A DNA stretch of 64,000 bases from Vibrio coralliirubri (GCF_024347375.1 NZ_AP025471.1:992001-1056000), one strand, 5' to 3'. Counted from the first letter of the stretch, positions 46,297 through 58,400 are shown. The notes: generated by a model not told the origin, from the sequence alone. Made by a program: numbers and translations.

Positions 46297-47664
46297 CTAC
46301 ATGCATTTTGCAAAGTCGGTATAACTCGAACGTAGGTATTCATTTTGATAATAAGGTGTTAAGTACCCTAATTCATCCACAGAATAATCACTTACGTCAA
46401 CCTTAAACAATTTATTTTTCTCGGGATAGAGTACGATTAAGTTTCCTTCAGAGTCAAATGAGGACGTTGCGTAGCCATCTACTCCCGAAATATCGAGGGT
46501 TGCTAGTCTACTAATCTTCATTTCTGACAAATCAACTTCGACGAGATCTTTAAAATAAATACCGTAGGCGACATTATTTCGCTTTGGGTAAAATGAAATA
46601 TCATGTGGCATCGCTTGACTCCCCTTTAATGACAACGTTTTCCATGCGTTGCTTTCTCCATCAAGCTTTAATGAGTGTATGACCGCACTTATGCCTTGTT
46701 CCATAAGAATCGAAGACCTAGTACTATTAAACAGATAATAAGTACCTTGGTTGACGGTCCCCCCCGAAGGGTATATGGACATAGGAGGATGCTCAACGAT
46801 GCTTCCACTTGTATCACTAGGGTCTTTCGGGTTTATTTTTATTAACCTCATGATACTTTCATTCCAAGCATAAAGGTAACCATCGTTAAGATTACAACCA
46901 AGGGCTTCAAGTCTGCCACCAACACCGGTATAACGATCCCACATGTATTCCGTCAGACCTGTACGGACATCAAACTTGAAAAGCTTACTTGGGTTGCTGT
47001 CAATAGCGTACATCTCTGAAGTTTTCACATCATAAAATGGCGAACATGAACTGAGGGTGGTTGGAGTACCATACTTATATCCTACCACACTGCAGGCTTG
47101 AACTTGCTTTACTTTTGGCTCCGTCGCTTCACCACGGAGATAGAGGTTGTTTGTATGTGGATCGAGACCACTATCAGCCATATAATTAGCAAGCACATCC
47201 CCGTTAGTTGTTTTATGCTCTTGATATATAAAATTGGTTATACCTTCGGTTACGATTGAGTCAGTCAGAGAAATTATGTCATCTCCCGTATATAACTCGT
47301 CGTTACGCAATATTTGAACTTTTAGTTCGGCCAAATTCACATCGGAGCGGCTCTCTATTGTCCGGCTATATTCGGACGATGAATAAGTTATACTTGTACA
47401 GAGCTCCTCTTTATCTAAAACACAGAACGTCAGATATTGTCCTACCTTGTCTTTTAAGTAATAAGGGCTTTTAGACAGGACCTCGCCATCTCGGCCTCTC
47501 CAGTTCAAATCAATCCTATCCCCAAACTCATTGAAGTTTGTTACTAAGTTACCTTGATAGTAACCAAATAAAACATCTCCTTTATCAACAATTTTAACGT
47601 CATTCGCTAAAGCCAGTGACGGCAAAAATAGAGCTACAAAAAACCTTTTAAACTTAACAACCAC
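46297..47664 (-). CDS. Gene C: secreted protein, shared N-terminal domain plus propeller-like domain
   Basis: The GTG at 47664 follows a GGAG Shine-Dalgarno and starts the signal peptide (KFKRFFVALFLPSLALA), giving 455 residues. Residues ~21-215 form the shared N-terminal domain with GDVLFGYYQGNLVTNF, two Cys near 81 and 89, and a Cys pair near 191 and 207 (CSVVGYKYGTP, CSPFYDV). From ~216 the sequence has repeated blades such as MYAIDSNPSKLFKFDVRTG and FDSEGNLIVLYPEKNKLFKV, suggesting a small beta-propeller. Function is unknown; it precedes chitinase copy 5, so a role in chitin or surface binding is an inference. Confidence 0.7.
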   Translation of the reverse strand: MVVKFKRFFVALFLPSLALANDVKIVDKGDVLFGYYQGNLVTNFNEFGDRIDLNWRGRDGEVLSKSPYYLKDKVGQYLTFCVLDKEELCTSITYSSSEYSRTIESRSDVNLAELKVQILRNDELYTGDDIISLTDSIVTEGITNFIYQEHKTTNGDVLANYMADSGLDPHTNNLYLRGEATEPKVKQVQACSVVGYKYGTPTTLSSCSPFYDVKTSEMYAIDSNPSKLFKFDVRTGLTEYMWDRYTGVGGRLEALGCNLNDGYLYAWNESIMRLIKINPKDPSDTSGSIVEHPPMSIYPSGGTVNQGTYYLFNSTRSSILMEQGISAVIHSLKLDGESNAWKTLSLKGSQAMPHDISFYPKRNNVAYGIYFKDLVEVDLSEMKISRLATLDISGVDGYATSSFDSEGNLIVLYPEKNKLFKVDVSDYSVDELGYLTPYYQNEYLRSSYTDFAKCM

Positions 47665-47902
47665 TATAATTAACACTCCCATGAATTGATTTAGATTACC
47701 TGTTAAATCCAAGTTAACAAAGAAAGTTGATTTGAAACATAGCATTATGTCGCAGCGGCCCACGCTGTTTGCCTAACGATAGATCACACTGAAAAACAAA
47801 CCAGGCATACCAAAAAAAAGAAAAGAAAAAAACGCCCAATACAACTGAGTAAACATGCTTGAAAATAAGTTAAATTTACTAACGCAATTACTTTTTATTT
47901 CT
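47665..47902. promoter_or_regulatory. Divergent promoter region of gene C and the RCC1-like lipoprotein gene
   Basis: About 240 bp shared almost unchanged with 41784-42025. It must contain both promoters; I cannot assign the boxes with confidence. Confidence 0.5.
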
Positions 47903-49750
47903 ATGAAAACTATTTCACTTCAGTCATGTGTACCTTTCGTGACGCTTGCTTTATTGTTTGGTTGTTATGATTCCTCGGAAGGATTTCGAGGTGAAGAACC
48001 GTCTGAGCGACCATCAATCAATACACCTAGCATAAGTGCTCAAGACTTCCAAGTATCGTCTATTAAGATGGATTCCGAATCCGTTATCATCGATGCTACC
48101 GACTATGTTATTAACAGTACCGAAACTAAACCGATGTTAAAAGAGGTATCCGGAGCGCAGTTCGGTACTGTAAAAATCATTCCAGGAACTCTCGAATTCA
48201 CTTATACACCCAACAACCTGGCCTACGGTGTAGAGACGTTGACCTATACCGTAACAGACAATAAAGAGCAGCAAGCATCCGCTCGAATTCAAATTGGTAT
48301 TGACGCTCCCAATCCTCCACAAATTTCGGATATTTTGATAACTGAACATTCCGACTTGTTAACCACAGTTGTAACATGTAGCGATTGCGATTTGGCTCAA
48401 ACTGCCTATCAATATGACATAGACGGAAACTCAGTTAGTAATGATAGCGAGCACTACTCTCTTAATGATGGCGATAAAGCTCGTGAAATTGGTGTGACGG
48501 TTACCGTTAAAAGCAAGTATTGTAATGTTGTGAGCAGTAACGCGTGTAAAACCAGTAAAGGAAGGCTGATTGTGACTGGTGGTCGTATAACTTCGGTCAG
48601 CAGTTATAACAATGATTCTCACCTTGGCCAAACAATCAGTGCCCTAAAAAATGATAATTCAGTGTTTACATGGAGTTTTTTCGATAACCAACACGTGTCT
48701 TTTCCGACCGACAAGCCGCGTATAAGTACAACAAATGCTCGAAACACAGCAGTCCTTACCGAAGCTCATAGAGTCTCCATAATCGCATTAAACGGTATCC
48801 CAAATGACACAGGTGGCGACACTAGTCTTGTAGACGATAAACTGTTTGACATAGTGAGTATAACGGCAAACCTAGATGCGTTTGCTGCGTTAAGGAACGA
48901 TGGTCGTATTATAACCTGGGGTCATCCAAACAGTGGAGCTGTAGACTTTTCCGAAACACTCACTAACATTACCAACATTTGGGGAGGCTACGTTCGATTT
49001 CTAGCAAAGAATAAAGATGGTGACCTAGCAGAATGGGGGGGAACCGAATGTTACGACAAACCGAATGACTGTATTAGCATCGCCGATATCCAGCAAGAAC
49101 TTGGTGATGTTACCGATGTCATTTTTAATAGTGGAGCTACTGCAGCTATTAATGATAACGGCACTGTGACAACTTGGGGGGTGCAAGCATCTGGAGGAAA
49201 TACCTCTGACGTCAAAGAGGCTCTTAAAGATGTACAAGATGTGTTCGCTTCACCGAAAGGATTCACTGCGCTTAGAAGCGATGGCTCTTTAGTTGTTTGG
49301 GGAGAAGTTGATACTCGAGGCCTGACAGCTAACTCCGATGGTTCTTGGTCTACAACACCGGCTGGACGTATTAGTAATGGTTCCTGTTATAATAACGGTT
49401 GCGTAGGGATTCTTGAAAATAACACTGTTGTAGCTTGGGGAAAGTTTCACGAATATGCAGACGTATTAGAGGCCGACTATGTTACCATTGGCGCAGATGG
49501 TTTTATTGTTGTGCATAAAGACGGTACTGTAACTGGTTGGGGTGAAGACGGTTCAATCGCACTAGCAGCAAACACTGAGCCTTTTAAGTCTCAGTTAATA
49601 AATGTAACCCAAGTTATTGCTAGTCAAATCGGTTTTACTGCGCTAACGAAAGAGGGGAAAGTTGTGTCATTGGGTACTTTTGTCGCTACTCCGCCAAGCG
49701 ATGAGTTGTATGGCGGATTGACTGAGCTCAAAAAGCAACTCAACTTTTAA
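47903..49750 (+). CDS. RCC1-like repeat lipoprotein with an Ig/cadherin-like domain
   Basis: The ATG at 47903 (615 residues) is preferred over 47855 because it starts the lipoprotein signal MKTISLQSCVPFVTLALLFG, with the lipobox Cys next. A bacterial Ig/cadherin-like domain occupies about 55-130 (FGTVKIIPGTLEFTYTPN, YGVETLTYTVTDN). From about 210 come RCC1-type repeats with recurrent xxWG: VFTWSFFDN, IITWGHPNSGAVDF, TVTTWGVQASGG, VVWGEVD, VVAWGKFHEY, VTGWGEDG. An outer-membrane-anchored seven-blade propeller is likely. The partner is unknown; it is divergent from gene C. Confidence 0.85.
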   Translation: MKTISLQSCVPFVTLALLFGCYDSSEGFRGEEPSERPSINTPSISAQDFQVSSIKMDSESVIIDATDYVINSTETKPMLKEVSGAQFGTVKIIPGTLEFTYTPNNLAYGVETLTYTVTDNKEQQASARIQIGIDAPNPPQISDILITEHSDLLTTVVTCSDCDLAQTAYQYDIDGNSVSNDSEHYSLNDGDKAREIGVTVTVKSKYCNVVSSNACKTSKGRLIVTGGRITSVSSYNNDSHLGQTISALKNDNSVFTWSFFDNQHVSFPTDKPRISTTNARNTAVLTEAHRVSIIALNGIPNDTGGDTSLVDDKLFDIVSITANLDAFAALRNDGRIITWGHPNSGAVDFSETLTNITNIWGGYVRFLAKNKDGDLAEWGGTECYDKPNDCISIADIQQELGDVTDVIFNSGATAAINDNGTVTTWGVQASGGNTSDVKEALKDVQDVFASPKGFTALRSDGSLVVWGEVDTRGLTANSDGSWSTTPAGRISNGSCYNNGCVGILENNTVVAWGKFHEYADVLEADYVTIGADGFIVVHKDGTVTGWGEDGSIALAANTEPFKSQLINVTQVIASQIGFTALTKEGKVVSLGTFVATPPSDELYGGLTELKKQLNF

Positions 49751-49912
49751 TGGTCTAATCTCTCTGCTATCCGTAAGTGTTTTTTAGTCCGTAACGCATA
49801 GATTCCTATGACTTAGGATATACATCCCAAGAACTACGCTACATTCATGTTCAACTGTTTAGCACATATCATCATGCATTACGATATAGTAAAGCGTTGA
49901 TTTTATTAGATA

Positions 49913-49953
49913 AAATCCCTGTGGGGGGGGCTACTCACAGGGCTTTATTTTTG
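49913..49953 (+). terminator. Rho-independent terminator of the RCC1-like gene
   Basis: CCCTGTG and CACAGGG form a stem closed by a G-rich loop and followed by GCTTTATTTTT. A close relative follows the decayed copy at 43966. Confidence 0.85.
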
Positions 49954-50198
49954 CTCTTATTAATGAGTATAAACATCATATCTAGGAGCGCTAGTTATAC
50001 GTGGTGTTACAGTTAAACTCCCCCTAGGATTACCGAACTACTGTATGGTCTACTCCATAAACATTCGCCATTGACAATAGTAGCTTACCAATCCGTCCCA
50101 GATGACATACAACCTTACCGCTAGGTTGAATGGGTAGTCGAATTTTATCACAAACTATTAGGTCATTCGAATCATGATCCTACCCATAATCCACCTTG
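49954..50198 (-). pseudogene. Possible coding remnant, unrecognised
   Basis: On the minus strand a frame (LPIQPSGKVVCHLGRIGKLL, LSMANVYGVDHTVVR) and, after an apparent frameshift, NPRGSLTVTPRI look protein-like and end near the IS3-family remnant. It could be the C-terminal tail of a lost chitinase-like gene, but I see no clear match. Otherwise nothing is recognised here. Confidence 0.3.
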
Positions 50199-51236
<1,038 letters not shown>

Positions 51237-51560
51237 CACGTTAAGTTCCACGTTAGTAAAAATACCAAATACCGCACTGGTACTCCCGCTATACGGCACC
51301 GACGCCCCCATAGCTTGAGCCACCGTTGCCCAAATAAGCTGTTGGTCGACTTGTCGCCCTGCAGCCCACTGATTCCGTTCGCCTTGAGAGCGGATATCGA
51401 AATAACGTCCTTGACCATCACCGCTCTTGAGAAGGCCTGATACACCACCAACTAACAGCATAGGTTGGTTATATTGATCATTTCAGAAGTAATCACCACG
51501 AGTGTGTGGTCCAACAATGAATCTGAAGGGACATGAGGAGACAGCTCATCCGAGGTTAGT
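51237..51560 (-). pseudogene. C-terminal remnant of a second DUF1552 gene
   Basis: The sequence (GGVSGLLKSGDGQGRYFDIR, then WAAGRQVDQQLIWATVAQAM) is close to the end of the intact DUF1552 protein at 54089-55447. A small deletion near 51484 shifts the frame relative to DHTLVVITSEM, and everything further upstream is missing. It shows that the DUF1552 block was once duplicated. Confidence 0.88.
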
Positions 51561-51567
51561 GAGTGGT

Positions 51568-53441
51568 CTATTTATCACATTGGTTATATTGGCTGCTATT
51601 CACTTTACGCCAAACGCCCCACTGGCCATCAGAACCAGGCTCGTGACCTTGTGTCCACCACTGGTTATCCCACTCAGTCCCTTGCCACGTCACTCGTTGA
51701 CACGGAGAAGAGTAAGTTCTACCCGCTTGCCATAGAGGAGATTGAGTCACCTCTGGAATTGGTGTCTGCACGACTGAAACTTCTGCCCTATCGGACAGCC
51801 CACCATCACTAATTGTAAGGGAGAATCGATACGTCATTTTAGCGTTAGTGTCAGCTAAACGAACGACCGTATTCGCTTCAGTTGGTGTCTCTAATATCGC
51901 TAACGGGAATGTCGGCGGAATCTGTTGCCATTGGTAGACTAACCGATCACCATCAGGATCACTTGATTTATCTCCGCTTAGTGATAAAGAGCCCGCACCT
52001 CCCAATGTGGTTTTGTCGGCTGTCACAATCGCAATTGACGCTTGGTTTGTTTCGTCTGGGGTCTGGTCATCTCCATCCGTGTTGCCTAGCAAAGTTTCAA
52101 TTGCTCGTTCAAGATCAGGTTGAGTACCGATATAACGTTGATCTCCCACGGGAGTTCCTGTCTCTACCAGCAACTGACGTAACTTAGGGGCAATACTAAT
52201 ATCATAGGCTTTAGCTACACCAGACAACGCTGCAGTAGCTCCCGCTACAATCGGGTTGGCTGAAGATGTGCCTGCGTAGGAATCTGTATAGTTTGCATTG
52301 TAGTTACTTGATAACGAACCGTAGCCCGTAGTTACGACATCCCAACAGCCCCAACTTGAATTATCTATCCGACTACCGTAATTACTAAAGCCAGCCGTTT
52401 TACCAGACACTGCGCATACTGCTCCTACGAGATTTGAGCCTGAATCCCTTACACTACGATCATATTTTCCATTGAAGTCTGGATGGTCAAGGTTAAGGCC
52501 ACCATTTCCTGCCGCCTGAATAACGTTTATGCCTTTGTCTGTTAACTCTTTAATAAAATCAAACCATAACGCAGAACTTTCCATCGGCAGCCAACAGTTC
52601 TTAGTGCAGCCTGCAACATTCCCCATACCAATCTGAATACCTATCTGGATCACATCTCCAGGCTTAAGGTAAGAAATCATAGCTGGAAAGTTATCCGACG
52701 AAGACCCGGCTCGCCCGAAGCTAGCATTATGTGCGATGCCTGTAACACCATAACCATTATTTATTCCACCCATAATTCCCATAGAAGCTGTACCGTGCTG
52801 ATCTACCTGGCTTCCCGAGAATTGCACAACAGAGTTAGGCAGGTCTTCGTGCTGCTCATTCCATTGGCCAATCTCCTTCTGAATAACTGTGATCCCTGAG
52901 CCATCTCCTCCTGCTATATCCCATGCATAATATGCATCTACACCACCAACTGCATAGTTGTTTCTCTTATCTTCAGGGGCGTTTAGGTAATCTTGAATCG
53001 GTTGGTAATCTGTACCATTATAATCGTTATTATAAGTACGCTTAGTTGGCAAGCTAAATGACTCGATGGGTACTGGCCTTGCCTCGGGGAATATGTGTTC
53101 GATAGTATCTAAATTTTCGATGGAGCGAATGACACTGTTTATGAACTGATAGTCTTTCGATTTTCCATCAGGAAGTCTTATCTTAAAGTAGCGGTTCAGT
53201 ATCGTATCGATACCATCCGTTTTATCCTTATATGTAAAAAATAATTCTCCCCCTTCATCCGGAAAGAATTCCGACATGAGCTCATTTTCAATTTCTTGAG
53301 TTAACTGCTCATTGTCTTCATTGCTAAATTTATAACTATCGACTCGTAATCAACACCAGTTTGTGCGTAGTCAATAATTCCCTCATTTGCGATTACCGAA
53401 CAAGACATAATCGTTGATAATGCGAAACTCAAAACTTTCAT
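51568..53441 (-). pseudogene. Subtilase (S8) with PKD-like and chitin-binding modules, frameshifted after the signal peptide
   Basis: The main frame (51568-53277) is 569 residues. The S8 domain has H161 (QVDQHGTASMGIMGG), oxyanion Asn 257 (QAAGNGG) and S337 (GTSSANP). The first catalytic Asp is not visible: the strand reads ITVIQKEIGQW, with Gln where DIE-type relatives have Asp. A PKD-like domain follows (~410-510), then a C-terminal chitin-binding module (WQAGRTYSSPCQRVTWQG, EWDNQWWTQG). The real start is at 53441, where AGGA precedes MKVLSFALSTIMSCSVIA; that frame is broken by a small indel before about 53330. Secreted chitin-targeted protease or protease-like protein, probably not made now. 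Confidence 0.75.
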
Positions 53442-53550
53442 AAATTTCCTTTTAGTCTCTTTGTTCTACACAGAGCGTTGTTACTAAATGCCTGCCCAAT
53501 TGTGTTTAGTTGTTAATTGATTTGGCATTGTCACTACAAGTACTGCTGAC

Positions 53551-54024
53551 TTATTTCACGACGATGTTGATTGTTGAGTTTTGGTAGGGGTTAGTCAGAC
53601 CAGAAAAGAAGATGTTGTTGCGCCAAAGAACATCCTCTCCCCGTTTTGCTTCAGCTCGAACAAAATACTTTGCATCTTTGTCCAATAGACTAGTGTTGTA
53701 CTCCAAAGAATAGCGAGCTAAGAACCCCGTATCGTAGTTAGCTTTTGTTGTTGTGGTCGCGACGATTTTTGCCTCTCCACTCGAATTAAATTCTTCTAAA
53801 GCTACGTGCACAGGAACCTCAACAAACTCAAGATCAGGGCTGCCTGGTTTGAGCCAACCTTGGATTACAACGGGGCTATTTTGGGGCTTAGGCGCTGTCT
53901 CTTTTTGCTCTGTCACAGAGACTTGTGAAGTCACGGTCACTTGCTTGGTAGCATCCGAACTATCGCACCCTGTCAGCGCTAATAGCGGCAAGAATAAAGC
54001 GCATCGTTGGAGAATGGTGATCAT
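53551..54024 (-). CDS. YbaY/YscW-family lipoprotein
   Basis: 157 residues with a lipoprotein signal ending LTGC. A Thr/Val-rich linker precedes a beta-sandwich typical of YbaY/YscW-like lipoproteins (VPVHVALEEFNSSGEAKIVA, YFVRAEAKRGEDVLWRNNIF). Related proteins can act as chaperones or pilotins of outer-membrane components. It follows the DUF1552 gene by 64 bp on the same strand, so it may be co-transcribed and help assembly of that surface system (inference). Confidence 0.75.
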   Translation of the reverse strand: MITILQRCALFLPLLALTGCDSSDATKQVTVTSQVSVTEQKETAPKPQNSPVVIQGWLKPGSPDLEFVEVPVHVALEEFNSSGEAKIVATTTTKANYDTGFLARYSLEYNTSLLDKDAKYFVRAEAKRGEDVLWRNNIFFSGLTNPYQNSTINIVVK

Positions 54025-54088
54025 GAAATTACTCCTGAAATAAAGGGGGAAGAAACCTCCCCCCCTTTCTTTACGGCTTAAGTAAGCA

Positions 54089-55447
54089 TTAGCTTACGTT
54101 GGTGAAAATACCGGAAACCGAGCTAGTATTTCCGCCATACGGTACTGACGTCCCCATCGCTTGAGCTACAGTGGCCCAAATACGCTGTTGATCAACCTGA
54201 CGCCCTGCCGCCCAATGATTTCGGTCCCCTTGAGAAGTAATGTTCAAATAACGACCTTGACCATCACCACTCTTCAATAGGCCTGAAGCACCACCAACAA
54301 ATAACATCGGTTGGTTGTACTGGTGCTCTGGAGCACCGTCAGACATTTCTGAGGTAATCACCACGAGTGTGTGGTCCAACAATGAATCTGAAGGGACATC
54401 AGGATCGGCATGACGAGAAAGCTCGTCCAAGAACAGTTTCGCCTGACGTGCATACCATTTACGGCTATCTTTCCACTCCTGCTCACTCTTATAGCGGTGC
54501 GCAAGATCGTGTGGGTTAGCACGTAGACTGGCATCTTTGATCACCACTTGGTCAGCCGAGCGTCCGACTTGGACCGTTGCTACTCGTGACACACCGCAGC
54601 TCAACGCGGTTGCTACTACCTGGTGATGGCTTGACTGAACTTGATTTCTGAAATCAGCCGACATCATCGGATGATTACTCGGCATGACAGGAGAACACTC
54701 CGCCGAAATTGGCAAGGTCGCATCCATATCAGCAACCACTTGCTCCATAGAGTCCAAATGAGTATCCAGCTTTTGTCGCTCGCTGCCTGATAGCTTTGAG
54801 CGCAACGTTTGAATATCTTGGTTGATTGGATCAAATAAGTGCTGACCGCTGTTATTTTGAGCCGTACGCGCTTTTGCGCCACTGTAGTTTGTGCCGAAAA
54901 TGTTTTCGAACAACAGTGTCGGGTTACCTTGAGGCGTGCGTTTGTTCTTACCATCCCAAGAGACATACCAGTTCACACTGTCAGTCGCATGAGGACCCGC
55001 AAAAATCGAACGCTGAGAAGGATCCGTTCCCTGCATAGTTCGCCCCAATAAGACATCGATAGAAGATTGGCTTTTATTTTTATCACGCAACACTTCTGTC
55101 CAACCGTTATGCCCTGCGTTGCCTTGGCCTAAGATGATTCCTTGCAGGTATAAAGAGCGGTTTTTGTACGCAGCAAGCTCTTGGCTCACCTCATTAAGCG
55201 TAAACTGCGTGGTATCACTCGCATTAGCTTGAGCGGTATTTGGAAACCATAAACCCTCATTGAATCGACCATTAAAGCCATCTGTAGCTAGGCCATCAGG
55301 TACCACAAAGAACACCACTTTAGTTTTCGCTTGGCCTGTTGTACCTGCATGAGCGATACGGGTAAGCCCTGGCAATGACATCGGTGCTAAAACGCCAGCC
55401 CCTGCCGCGGCTTTTAGAAAACGTCTACGACTTTTTAGAAAAGACAT
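54089..55447 (-). CDS. Tat-exported DUF1552 protein
   Basis: The 452-residue protein opens with a twin-arginine signal (RRRFLKAAAG, residues 7-16), cleaved near AHA. The mature part is DUF1552 (VVFFVVPDGLATDGFNG, SLYLQGIILGQGNAGHNGW, SLLDHTLVVITSEMSDGAPE, GLLKSGDGQGRYLN), a sulfatase/phosphatase-like fold in planctomycetes and proteobacteria with no proven reaction. Its ATG overlaps the stop of the upstream gene by one base (TAATG), so the two are translationally coupled; DUF1552 genes typically pair with DUF1592/1588/1585 genes. Export in the folded state suggests a cofactor. Confidence 0.88.
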   Translation of the reverse strand: MSFLKSRRRFLKAAAGAGVLAPMSLPGLTRIAHAGTTGQAKTKVVFFVVPDGLATDGFNGRFNEGLWFPNTAQANASDTTQFTLNEVSQELAAYKNRSLYLQGIILGQGNAGHNGWTEVLRDKNKSQSSIDVLLGRTMQGTDPSQRSIFAGPHATDSVNWYVSWDGKNKRTPQGNPTLLFENIFGTNYSGAKARTAQNNSGQHLFDPINQDIQTLRSKLSGSERQKLDTHLDSMEQVVADMDATLPISAECSPVMPSNHPMMSADFRNQVQSSHHQVVATALSCGVSRVATVQVGRSADQVVIKDASLRANPHDLAHRYKSEQEWKDSRKWYARQAKLFLDELSRHADPDVPSDSLLDHTLVVITSEMSDGAPEHQYNQPMLFVGGASGLLKSGDGQGRYLNITSQGDRNHWAAGRQVDQQRIWATVAQAMGTSVPYGGNTSSVSGIFTNVS

Positions 55448-58400
55448 TAGTTACTCTCCTTTTTAAATTTGAACATTTGCGACGTTGCTAGGGTTTCCAG
55501 CATTTCTGTAATCGAGCCACTCTTCTCAAGCTTTTTGGTCATGTCTTGAATGCCTGCATTTGAGTTGGCATTCGCCTCTTGTCCCATTGCATAACGGAAG
55601 TAGCTGTCTGCTAAACACTGAAGGACGGTGGCATTGGTAGGGAAGTGGGCGGAAATATCACGCACATTGTTGAACTCAAGCATCACTCGAGAACCAGAGT
55701 TATCCACCAACGGGCCTGACGCATCAATTGGTAAAGTGACACTTGGATCGTTGTATGCTGGTTCGGTCGTTCTCCATTCACCTGTCTGGCTGTAGTTCTC
55801 CATCGAAGCGCCGGTGTCATTCATGAACTCATGACATTGCCAACACTGTCCGGCCGAGGCATCTTGACCGTTAATGGTGTCCCAACGCTCACGAGTGGTA
55901 ATTGGTGACTCCGGTAGCTCGATTGAGTCAGGATCGACATCCACTGGTACACCGATGGTGCGACATAGTAAGTTCTGACGAATCATTAGGCCGCGCTTGA
56001 CCAAAGAGGTTGCCGCATAGTCGGAGTTCACAACGTGTGTCAGACCTTGTTGTAGCAGACCACCACGCTGGGCATTGTCGACCACAACTTTTTGAAACTC
56101 TTCGCCCGTAACACCACTAATTCCGTAGTGCTGAGCTAGTGCTCCGTTAACAAAAGTGAAGTTCGGGTTAAACAGCTCTGCGACCGTGCCCTCCCCTTCG
56201 GTTAGGAAGTAACGAATAAACTCAGCCTGCTCCTGCACCATAGCGTTGACCACTTCAGTCGTTAGACCTGGCTTTTCAGGCAGCTCTTGGACTTGGGTAT
56301 GGATGTAGTAACCAATAAAGTCGGTAAATCGCGCGATGCCTCTTGAACTGGTCAGCATGCTTGCCACTTCTGCGGCGACCTGTTCGTTGGTTTCAAGCTC
56401 ACCGCGAGATGCTTTCGCTAGCAGTGATTCACTTGGCGTTGTACCAAGGAAGCTGTATGAAAGCGCAGTGGCAACTTCGTACTGACTCAGCTCATAAACG
56501 TGGGCCTCATCAGTCAAAGCACCTAGCTCCGAGCGATACAAGAAATTAGGCGACAACAGCATCGACGCAACAAGATCTCTTGCTCCATATTGACCAAGGA
56601 AGGTGTTAAACCTTGATTGCTCATCAGAGGTTAGTGGACGGCGATAGATTTTCTGACCTAGTTTAGAAATGAACTGTGCTTTGTTGACATTGTCACTGTA
56701 GCCAATTGCCGTTAAATCAAGACGACTCGCGATGTCGACCGCCATCGAGTGGTACTGTTTCATGTCCTCAGTTAGGATGATGCCCTGACTAGATTGGCCA
56801 GCGAATTTAAATTCACGCTCATATTTGTCTTTCGGCAGTTTTTGCTTATCAACGGTGATGGCAAATAGATCTTGAATAGTATTCGCGTACTCAAGGTTTG
56901 TAAGTAGTCTAACTTGTCGGTCACCATACGATTCCGTTTGTCCGAGGTACTCGCTCCACACTTCATCGAATAGGTAATCCGCAATCTCTTCTGCACAGGT
57001 TAGATCACAGTGACCCGCCACTGGCATAGACATGATTTTGTCGAGCAGTGCATCGTATCCTGCGTTGTTCCACGCGTTTGCCTTATTCGCATTATCGAAG
57101 AACTCTGTTGAGTGACACGCATTACAGTTCTGCGCGATGAGATCTTCGCCAGAATTAAAGCCGATAAACTCCACATCTAAGTTGTGCTCTAAACTGGACT
57201 CATTAATCGCCACATTGAGCTTAGATGGTTGAGGGAAGTAGTTCTTTAAATATGGGAAACGAACTTCGTACGCACCGTAATCTAGCGTTTCTTCTAATGA
57301 CGCACCCCAAGCGACTTCGCGCTCAAACGTTGTGTTTTGCGCTTTATCAATGAAGGTGAGACGCAAGCTAGACTCAGTGGCATTCGCAGGTTTCGCTGGG
57401 GCAGTAAAGTTAACGACACCCACCAAATCTTTCGGTTTTTCAACATACTTCAGCTCAATCGTAGCCGCTGGCGCACTATTCGAGATCGTAATCGAATGAA
57501 TACGTTGCTCTGGGATAAACTCACCAACATCATTTAAACGAACCTGATAAGTACCATTTTCCAGACCATCAATGTTCATCGAAGGCGCATTCCACGCGAC
57601 ATGGAATTTACTTTCATGACCATTCGGATGAATCAAAGCGCCACTGACCAACTCATCACTTAAGCTGCTATCGGGTGCTTCAGTGGTTGTGAAAGTAATC
57701 TGTTTCTGGTTTGCTCCTGCTGCATCATAAGAGACGCGGTAAATTACGCTCGCTTTATCATCTGACACCAGCATTGAGCCATCGTCTAATTCGAGGAACT
57801 CAACTGGACGACCAATACATGCATCCGTTAAACACGCGTAAGATTCAACCGCTTGGCGATCTCTCATCCAACCCGTCACCAATGGACGCTCATGAATCAC
57901 ATCGGTACCATTTTGAATGGTCACCATACGAAGTTCTAAACCCGGGTGTTCTGGTTTACTGTTACCATGAGTCGCGTAAACAAGGTGCTGGATATTGTCT
58001 GACTGAGAATAAGCGTTCCAGAACTTCACCCCTAATGGCGCACTGTTGGTAAACACATCAAACTCAGCGCCAGCATAATCTGTCGGTTTAACCACGTCAT
58101 AATCGATCTGAGGCAAAATTGCTTTTGGCGGGATGATTGGGTAGCCATCGCTGCCTTCACCACCAAGTAGTAGGTCTTGCCAGTTCGCCATCTCATTATC
58201 TGTCAGACCTCGAGTATCTTTACCAAAGAAAATTGGCGCACCAAAGTTTTGATCACCTGGGCTTGAGATACGGTTAATCTCGTCTGGGTTATCAAACTTC
58301 TGGCGGTTGTTGTCACTGAACCAGATCTCACCCGTTTTAGGGTGCCAGTCAAAGCCTACTGAGTTACGAATACCATTGGCTTGAATTTCGTACTCACCCG

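Noticed and set aside
47855..47902. Longer start of the RCC1-like protein at 47855
   Set aside because: The added residues would precede the lipoprotein signal peptide and prevent its normal position.
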